Assembly (NCBI GenBank): GCA_030746455.1
Contig: JASLMQ010000675.1
Coordinates: 1-12,999, forward strand
DNA length: 12,999 nt
Origin: Candidatus Latescibacterota bacterium
GTDB taxonomy: Bacteria; Latescibacterota; UBA2968; GCA-2709665
Reading direction: 5' to 3'
Under the pieces are notes generated by a model that was not told where the DNA came from, searched no databases, and worked only from the letters and a program-made list of their open reading frames with translations. The position numbers and the translations under genes were made by a program. Positions 6,943 through 12,999 of this stretch are shown in pieces; position 1 is the stretch's first letter; each line of letters opens with the position of its first letter.

Positions 6943-7425
6943 ATGGTCAGGTCACTCGCAATTGCCATCGCGGTACTCATATGCGCCGCGGCATCCGCGC
7001 CAGCAGACGTTGGGATTCCCGCTCGGACGGCCCAGAGCACGGGTAGCCTCGCACCCCAGGCGGATGATCCGCTGGGACTGGGCAAGCAGACCCAATTCCA
7101 GGGCCTGTTCGACCCCAAGCGGCTGACGTTCCAGCACACAGTGGGGATGTCGTTTTCGTCCGGCGGATACGGGAGCGGGCTCACCAACTACTACCTGAAC
7201 ACCATCACCTACAAGGCGTCCGAGCCGCTGACGGTGCACGCGCAGGTCGGGATCGAGCACAGCACCTACGGCAACGCCCTCTACGGCTCCTCCCGAGGCG
7301 GGAGCGCACGAATAGTCGTTCCCTTTGTGGGTCTCCTCTATGAGCCCAGCCCAAGGTTCAGAATCGAGATACAGTTCAGCAATGCCCCCTACTACTACGG
7401 TCTCAGGAGGGGTTACCGGTATTGA
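6943..7425 (+). CDS. Small exported beta-rich protein, function unknown
   Basis: 160 residues. The N-terminus MVRSLAIAIAVLICAAASA is a clear signal peptide, with likely cleavage around residues 19-22. The mature part is rich in Gly, Ser, Tyr and alternating hydrophobic residues: LTFQHTVGMSFSS (61-73), LTNYYLNTITYKASEPLTVHAQVGI, ARIVVPFVGLLYEPSPRFRIEIQFS, ending in YYYGLRRGYRY. The alternation and terminal aromatic residue suggest membrane-facing or surface beta strands, but about 120 mature residues suit only a very small barrel or a beta subdomain. I do not recognise a named family; similar small proteins next to LytR_C/RsfS genes in FCB-type genomes are my recollection only. The purine-rich GGGAGGAAGGG upstream supports ATG 6943. 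It is first in the gene run behind the promoter at 6858-6886. Confidence 0.72.
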   Translation: MVRSLAIAIAVLICAAASAPADVGIPARTAQSTGSLAPQADDPLGLGKQTQFQGLFDPKRLTFQHTVGMSFSSGGYGSGLTNYYLNTITYKASEPLTVHAQVGIEHSTYGNALYGSSRGGSARIVVPFVGLLYEPSPRFRIEIQFSNAPYYYGLRRGYRY

Positions 7426-7464
7426 GCCTGCTTCGGGATTCGTCAGTCGATCGATGTATGAACT

Positions 7465-7508
7465 AGAACGGGACACCTGCGCGCACAGGCCGCACGGAGT
7501 CCCGTTCT
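7465..7508 (+). other. Intergenic inverted repeat (10-bp arms, 24-base loop)
   Basis: Arms AGAACGGGAC (7465-7474) and GTCCCGTTCT (7499-7508) are exact reverse complements. The loop contains a smaller CCTG/CAGG pair around a self-complementary TGCGCGCA. It sits between the small exported protein and the LytR_C gene, ending 18 bases before the latter's ATG. There is no U-tract after it, so an intrinsic terminator is unlikely. It may be an mRNA processing or stability stem that lets the upstream gene be expressed at a different level from the rest. Confidence 0.5.
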
Positions 7509-7526
7509 GCTGTTACGGGGCTCCCA

Positions 7527-7988
7527 ATGGGTAGGTTCTGGTGGCTGCTGGGACTCGTGGCCATCGTGCTGGCCTATCTGGGCCTGCAGGATCGCTGGCA
7601 GCAGCGGTCCGAGCCGGTCAGGCCCGAGGGGCCGATCCACACCCACATCCGGGTGGAAGTGCTCAACGGGTGCGGCACCGATGGCATCGCCCGGAAGGTG
7701 GGTCTCCATCTCCGGTCCCTTGGCTTCGACGTTCTTACCCTTGAGAACGCCGAGAGCTTCAACTACCCCGAGTCCATCGTCATCGACCGCGTGGGCAAGC
7801 CCGACGACGCCCGGAAGGTGGCCGAGGCCCTGGGCATTCCGAATCAGATCCAGCAGATCGTAGTGGACCCCTTCCGCATCGAGGGCGTCACCGTCATCAT
7901 CGGGCGCGACCACAGACGGCTCGGGCTCCCCCCTTCACGCCAAGCCGCTGGGTCGGCCGACGGGCGGGCGCGCGATCCAGGCCGTTGA
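7527..7988 (+). CDS. Membrane-anchored LytR_C-domain protein
   Basis: 153 residues. A single N-terminal transmembrane helix (WWLLGLVAIVLAYLGL, about 5-20) is followed by a short linker and a LytR C-terminal-type domain (about 41-126), recognisable from IRVEVLNGCGTDGIARKV, LRSLGFDVLTLENAE, SIVIDR and VTVIIGRD. The domain also follows LytR-CpsA-Psr transferase domains in Gram-positive bacteria; stand-alone membrane-anchored copies occur in Gram-negatives and have no settled function, perhaps cell-wall or glycan binding. The Arg- and Gly-rich C-terminal tail (from about 130) is probably disordered. The domain would face the periplasm. The Shine-Dalgarno before ATG 7527 is weak. It is followed 31 bases later by rsfS, a neighbour pairing suggesting co-transcription rather than shared function. 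Confidence 0.82.
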   Translation: MGRFWWLLGLVAIVLAYLGLQDRWQQRSEPVRPEGPIHTHIRVEVLNGCGTDGIARKVGLHLRSLGFDVLTLENAESFNYPESIVIDRVGKPDDARKVAEALGIPNQIQQIVVDPFRIEGVTVIIGRDHRRLGLPPSRQAAGSADGRARDPGR

Positions 7989-8019
7989 CCGCCCAAACCT
8001 GCTGATAAGGAGTGTCGTT

Positions 8020-8394
8020 TTGTCCGACGATACCCGCAGGCTGATCGACGACTGCATCGAACTCCTCCAGGCGAGGAAGGCAGAGGACATGCGTCTCCTC
8101 GACCTCCGGGAGCTCGCCGACTTCACCGACTACTTCCTCCTTTGCACCGGGAACTCGGAGCCCCACGTCAGGGCCCTTGCCGATTCGGTACTGGAGGGGA
8201 TGAAGAAGTCCGGGCACCGGCCATGGCACACCGAGGGCCACGAGACCCGGAAATGGGTGCTCTTCGACTTCGTCGAGTTTGTGGTACATATCTTCCAGCC
8301 CGACGCCAGGGAGTTCTACGGGCTCGAGCGTCTGTGGGGAGATGCCCCCGTGGAGGAGATCGAGGACGCTCCGCCGCTCGTAGAGACCCAGTAG
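8020..8394 (+). CDS. rsfS: Ribosomal silencing factor RsfS
   Basis: Binds ribosomal protein uL14 (RplN) on the 50S subunit and blocks 30S joining, lowering translation under starvation. 124 residues, the usual size of the Iojap/RsfS family. Family hallmarks in order: DDCIELLQARKAEDMRLLDL, DFTDYFLLCTGNSEPHVRALADS, the HTEGHETRKWVLFDFVEFVVHIF strands (read as two adjacent parts near 70-92), and FYGLERLWGDAP near the end. The start is TTG 8020: AAGGAG at 8007-8012 lies 7 bases upstream, and no better in-frame start fits. Lies 21 bases before mtnA. No missing or altered key region. Confidence 0.95.
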   Translation: MSDDTRRLIDDCIELLQARKAEDMRLLDLRELADFTDYFLLCTGNSEPHVRALADSVLEGMKKSGHRPWHTEGHETRKWVLFDFVEFVVHIFQPDAREFYGLERLWGDAPVEEIEDAPPLVETQ

Positions 8395-8415
8395 CCGGCA
8401 CACCGAGAGGACCTC

Positions 8416-9459
<1,044 letters not shown>

Positions 9460-9525
9460 TCGCACGACCGGCCCGCCGCATCCCCCCAAACGCTACCCTC
9501 CAGGAGTCCCTTTCCGGGTGCCCAG

Positions 9526-11034
9526 GTGCTGCGACCCCAGAAAATACTGGGGCCGATCCTGTCGCTCTTCGGCCTCATTTTGGTCCTGGCACCCCAGGTC
9601 CGCGCCGAAAACCCGGCGCCAGATCCCCCCACCATCCGTCGCATCACGATAGAGGGCAACGTCCGCACCCGGACGGAGGTCATCCGCCGCGAGCTCCTGT
9701 TCTCAGAGGGTGAGCCTCTGGACTCCAGCCTCGTGGCAGAAACCGAAAGGAACCTCCGGCGCCTGTACTACCTGGGGCGGGCGCGGATCCGGGTCCGCGA
9801 GGCGGACGGGGCCGCGGACGTCGCCGTGGAGGTCCAGGATCTCTATTCCCGCGCCCTCTCGCCGTGGATCTCCGGGGCCCCCGGCGAGCTCAGCTACGGC
9901 CTCATCGCCCTGGACTACAACCTTCTGGGCCGCGGCCAGATAGCCGAGATCACCGTGGAGCGTGACGCCGTCTCCGGCGGGTACGCCAGGGCCTATTACA
10001 GGGCCCCCAGGCTTCTCGATTCGCGCCACGCCCTCACGACAACCGTCGGCGCGGGTGCCGAGGGTCACGAGGCCGGGGCCACCGTCTCTCATCCCTACTA
10101 CTCGCTCTCCACCCAATGGTCCTACGGGCTTTCTCTGAACACCCGCCAGCGGATCGAGCGCCTCTACACCAGCCAGATCCTGACCCATCGATATTCCGAT
10201 CGCCTGGACAGCGGAACCATGTGGATCTCCCGTTCCTACGGCGACCGGGTCAAGATCCGGCCTCGGGCCGGGCTGAGCGTCTCCGACCGGAGGTTCGCCC
10301 CCGAGCCCGGCACCACCTACGCCCCGACCGATCGACGCCGAGTGATTCCGAGCCTGGGTCTCCTGATCTGGCGGCCCCGATACGAGAGGGTGCGCTTCAT
10401 CCACGACCTGGGGCGTACCGAGGACCTCCAGATCGGGAGCTGGGCATCGCTGGGTGCAGGTCTCTCCCACTTGGCCTTCGGATCCGACCGAAGCTTTGGT
10501 GTTCTTCAGGCACAGATCTCTCCCCACTTCAAGCCACTCCCGAATAGCTACGCATTCATCTCGCTGTATCTCGGCGCCCGACGCGGCCGAAGCGCCTTCA
10601 CCAACCTGGTCTCTCACGCCGAATTAACCACGTACCTGCACGTCAGGGAGATCCATACACTCGGCCTTCGCGTACGTTTCGATGCCCTGGCCCGGCCCGA
10701 AGACGCCTCGCAGCTGCTCCTGGGACTCGAAACGGGCCTCCGTGGCTATGCGCCGCGGCGCTTCGACGGCACCCGTCGGTTCATCGCAAACGTGGAGGCC
10801 CGGCCGGTCCTCTACAGGCATCCAGGCTTCGTCCTTGCCAGCGTGCTATTCCTTGACGCGGGCAAGGCCTGGACTCCCGGGCTGGCGCGAAGGTCGATCT
10901 CGGCCGCGGCCGGTGCAGGAGCCCGGGTGGGCCTTGCACGTGTCTACCACAATCCGGTCCTCAGGGCCGATCTCGCCTACGGATTCACCGACCGCGCCTG
11001 GCAGGTCAGCGTCGGGGTGGGTCAGTACTTCTAA
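9526..11034 (+). CDS. Single-POTRA Omp85 (BamA/TamA-like) outer-membrane barrel protein
   Basis: 502 residues. A signal peptide (hydrophobic ILGPILSLFGLILVLA, cut near APQVRA) is followed by one POTRA domain (about 36-104: IRRITIEGNVRTRTEVIRREL, then ETERNLRRLYYLGRARIRV). Residues about 115-502 form the barrel, the size expected for 16 strands. Two Omp85 signatures are visible: the loop-6 LRGY motif (405-408, usual form VRGF/Y) and VLFLDAGKAW (440-449). The protein ends in VSVGVGQYF with terminal Phe, the outer-membrane sorting signal. One POTRA separates it from BamA (five) and TamA (three); it may be a specialised assembly or secretion factor. Start GTG 9526 is the only sensible start in frame, though AGGAG (9502-9506) is about 19 bases away. 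Paired with a lipoprotein gene 34 bases downstream. Confidence 0.87.
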   Translation: MLRPQKILGPILSLFGLILVLAPQVRAENPAPDPPTIRRITIEGNVRTRTEVIRRELLFSEGEPLDSSLVAETERNLRRLYYLGRARIRVREADGAADVAVEVQDLYSRALSPWISGAPGELSYGLIALDYNLLGRGQIAEITVERDAVSGGYARAYYRAPRLLDSRHALTTTVGAGAEGHEAGATVSHPYYSLSTQWSYGLSLNTRQRIERLYTSQILTHRYSDRLDSGTMWISRSYGDRVKIRPRAGLSVSDRRFAPEPGTTYAPTDRRRVIPSLGLLIWRPRYERVRFIHDLGRTEDLQIGSWASLGAGLSHLAFGSDRSFGVLQAQISPHFKPLPNSYAFISLYLGARRGRSAFTNLVSHAELTTYLHVREIHTLGLRVRFDALARPEDASQLLLGLETGLRGYAPRRFDGTRRFIANVEARPVLYRHPGFVLASVLFLDAGKAWTPGLARRSISAAAGAGARVGLARVYHNPVLRADLAYGFTDRAWQVSVGVGQYF

Positions 11035-11051
11035 GAACCTGCACAGGTTCT
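11034..11051 (+). other. Small palindrome overlapping the stop codon of the Omp85 gene
   Basis: AGAACCTG / CA / CAGGTTCT is a perfect inverted repeat starting within the TAA stop codon (11032-11034). It could form a short stem in the mRNA between the Omp85 gene and the lipoprotein gene. There is no U-tract, so it is not a standard terminator, and the next gene's Shine-Dalgarno begins only 8 bases later. It may be a processing site or chance. Confidence 0.4.
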
Positions 11052-11068
11052 AAGCGAAGGGAGGCGGT

Positions 11069-11464
11069 ATGAAGATGACTCGCAGCAGAGCCCGGGCGGG
11101 CGGGAGCTCCCGGTGGGGATCGATAGCGATTCTCGTTACCCTTGCTGCCATCCTCACCAGCTGCGACAAAGAGGCCGAGGACCTTCAGGCCCGCATCGCA
11201 GCCCAGCAGCAGAAGGTCTCCCGGGCCGCGGCGAGTCGGGACTCGGCCTCGGCCCGGCTCGAGGCGCTCCGGGACAGCCTCCAGATCAAGGTGCAGCAGA
11301 ACATCGACCTCGGCATGCCGCGCGAGAAGGCGGAGGCCATCGAAAAGGCGCTCCTCAACAGCCAGAAGGCGCTGGTTGCCGCCGAGGAGAAGAACCTGAA
11401 GCTTCAGGAGGAGTATCTGGACCTCCTCAGCACCCGCCTTCGAACTATCGGCGGAGACGGATAG
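11069..11464 (+). CDS. Small coiled-coil lipoprotein
   Basis: 131 residues. A basic N-terminus and hydrophobic run (IAILVTLAAILTSC) lead to a lipobox LTSC, with lipidated Cys32 after signal-peptidase II cleavage. Asp33 follows the Cys; by the E. coli +2 rule this would favour inner-membrane retention, but the rule does not hold in all phyla. The mature part is almost wholly helical with heptad-like spacing (LQARIAAQQQKVSRAAASRD, then LEALRDSLQIKVQQ, and EKNLKLQEEYLDLLSTRLR), so a coiled coil of about 95 residues is likely. No enzymatic motif. GGGAGG at 11059-11064 supports ATG 11069; an ATG at 11075 also fits. It follows the Omp85 gene by 34 bases, which suggests envelope work, possibly with that barrel. 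Not recognised as a named family. Confidence 0.75.
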   Translation: MKMTRSRARAGGSSRWGSIAILVTLAAILTSCDKEAEDLQARIAAQQQKVSRAAASRDSASARLEALRDSLQIKVQQNIDLGMPREKAEAIEKALLNSQKALVAAEEKNLKLQEEYLDLLSTRLRTIGGDG

Positions 11465-11590
11465 CATGTAGAGCGAGCGCACCGTCACGGGTGAAACACG
11501 ATCCTCCCGCGGGCGGTCGAATAGATGATCGAGTCTCATCCTTGAGTCGCTCCGTCACCAAGGGCGCAGTCGATCTCCGGAGGACATCCT

Positions 11591-12904
11591 ATGGACCTGT
11601 GGAACAAAGAGATCACAGTCGCCAACCGGTTCATCTACTACTACGCCAACTTCGTCAAGCGGGTTTACGGTTTCGTCATCCAGCGCGAAGGGGACAACGT
11701 GCCGGATGAGCACTACGTGGGGCATTTCGCCCCCCATCCGAGGGACAAACGGGCTTCCCGCCGCCGCCGAAGGGATCGGCATCCCCCCGTACAGGAGGAA
11801 TTCCACCGTCAGGGCGATCCCAAGGCCCCCTTACAGGTTCCGAAGGGCCGCTGGCAGGGGACACCCGAGACGAACGAAATCGTGCTCTTCCGCTACCGGA
11901 AGCGCCCGATGCTGGGCTACTGTCAGGAGCTGCAGCGCAAGACGCTCACCGTAGTCGCGGAGGACCGTCGGTGCCTCACTGTCCGACGAAGGGCGCTCAT
12001 CTACCTGACCGGCGCCATCGCCTCGGATGACAGCAACCTGTTCAGGACCTATGCCGCATCGGTACGCGCACTCAGTTCGCACATCGACCTCGAGGAGGTC
12101 TGGGAGATCGTGAGAGAGGACGGCACGCCGCTGTCCGTCTCCGACATCGGATCGCTCTACTGGGACGGAGAGATCGATGCCTCGCGCTGGGCTGCTCTGT
12201 GCATGCACCTGGAGGCCGGCTGCCCCCACTTCACCGCCGACACAAACAGGGCCTACCTGCCGCTGGCTTCGGAGGAGGTCCGGAACCGCAAGCACGCGCT
12301 GGAGGGCCGGAAGGCCCTGGATGAGGAGTGGGATGAATTCCTCAACTGGTTGGCCTCCGGGTCCGATGAAGCCTTTGACCCGGGCACGCTCACCGAGAAG
12401 CAGCTGCACTGGCTGGAGCAGATCCGCCAGTTCGCCCTGTGGGGAGACGAAGCACGGGACAGGAAACAGGCTCGCGCGATCCTCGCGGAAGCGTCGCCGG
12501 GTTCGAAATCCAGGCAGCGGCGCGCCTTCGAGCTGCTGGCGAGTAAGGGAGTATGGAGCGAGGACGAGAACCTCGACCTGATCCGGTCCGAGATCCCCGT
12601 CGAATTCACAGACGACGTCCTTCGTGACGCCCACGAAGTCGACCTGGGGGAGATCCTCAAGCATTCCCCCCGCCGACGCCTTCGGTGGCGGCGCCTGTTC
12701 TCTCTCCACTTTGGAGCGCTATCGCACGCCGCCCTCTCCCTGAGACGGACCTGGACGGGCGGCTACGAGCTCGGCGTCCACATTCCCGATGCTGCAGCCA
12801 TGGTACCGAAGGACTCGGCCCTGGATCGCGCGGCCTCGGACCGGATGGCCACAATCGAGCTCCCCGATCGCACGGTCAGCAGGAGCGACGCGGGAGGGTT
12901 CTAG
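11591..12904 (+). pseudogene. RNase II/R-family (RNB) protein, truncated and without catalytic aspartates
   Basis: 437 codons open. Residues about 95-142 match the first OB-like domain of RNase II-family proteins (EIVLFRYRKRPMLGYCQEL, then VRRRALIYLTG). Residues 145-350 carry the family's helical linker region (SLYWDGEIDASRWAALCMHL; LEGRKALDEEWDEFLNWLAS). The RNB domain then begins (GGYELGVHIPDAAAMVPKDS and DRMATIELPDRTV, 390-429) but ends at codon 437, whereas active enzymes run about 300 residues further. The four-aspartate cluster that should precede DALSL is replaced by SLHFGALSHAALSL (371-384), with no Asp. Other frames downstream do not restore RNB sequence. The first 90 residues are not family-like and include an Arg run (57-61). 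GGAGG at 11579-11583 gives ATG 11591 a strong start. It should have no exonuclease activity. Most likely a decaying gene; a non-catalytic RNA-binding protein or an assembly error are alternatives. Confidence 0.6.
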
Positions 12905-12949
12905 CGGACGTGTAACCACAATCTCGGTGAGAGGCGACGGAGGAGCTGA

Positions 12950-12999
12950 GTGAGTTATCGCATCTGCATGCAGTTCTGCCGAAGACGCAGGGAGCTGAA
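12950..12999 (+). CDS. Possible start of a next gene, cut by the window edge
   Basis: GTG 12950 opens a frame of 16 codons (begins M-S-Y-R-I-C-M-Q-F-C, then Arg-rich) that runs off the window. It is preceded by a strong Shine-Dalgarno, GGAGGAG (12939-12945), 4 bases before the GTG, and it lies 45 bases past the end of the RNB-like gene. Too short to identify; the evidence is the ribosome-binding site and the open frame only. Confidence 0.4.
   Translation, partial: MSYRICMQFCRRRREL

Noticed and set aside
11831..12709. Minus-strand open frame opposite the RNB-like gene
   Set aside because: I considered whether this, rather than the plus strand, was the real gene. The plus strand shows RNase II-family sequence and a strong ribosome-binding site; the minus strand shows neither.

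Overview
This is a GC-rich stretch of a Gram-negative bacterial chromosome. A 16-strand-sized Omp85 barrel and a lipobox protein imply an outer membrane. Genes are densely packed, third codon positions are mostly G or C, and GTG and TTG starts occur. The taxon cannot be fixed from sequence alone. The run of a small secreted beta-rich protein, a LytR_C-domain protein and RsfS resembles arrangements I associate with uncultivated FCB-group-like phyla (Eisenbacteria, Zixibacteria, Latescibacteria), but this is a weak inference. No tRNA, rRNA, CRISPR array, transposase or phage gene was seen.

Left arm, minus strand (129-3860): a secreted transglutaminase-like protein is followed 66 bp downstream by a large heparinase II/III-type protein. 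They are probably read from one promoter at 3919-3948. A near-perfect hairpin (2660-2697) sits between them. A 349-bp divergent intergenic region (3861-4209) holds a second, related palindromic element (3973-4012), that minus-strand promoter, and a plus-strand promoter (4114-4142) with a leader hairpin.

Centre, plus strand (4210-6723): pyrC (class I dihydroorotase) and carA (carbamoyl-phosphate synthase small subunit) supply steps of de novo pyrimidine synthesis. Neither pyrB nor carB lies beside them.

Right arm, plus strand (6858-11464): a strong sigma70-like promoter leads a run of six genes. These encode a small exported beta-rich protein of unknown function, a membrane-anchored LytR_C protein, RsfS (ribosome silencing), MtnA (methylthioribose-1-phosphate isomerase), a single-POTRA Omp85 barrel, and a small coiled-coil lipoprotein. 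They read as a housekeeping and envelope operon.

Right end (11591-12904): an RNase II/R-family gene that lacks the catalytic aspartate cluster and stops early in the RNB domain, probably a decayed gene. The first codons of another gene may begin at 12950.

Most of the window is ordinary. The items most worth a second look are the degenerate RNB gene, the paired palindromic elements, the unrecognised small exported protein, the Omp85/lipoprotein pair, and the LamG-like insertion in the heparinase-like protein. I did not find evidence of a new defence or mobile system.
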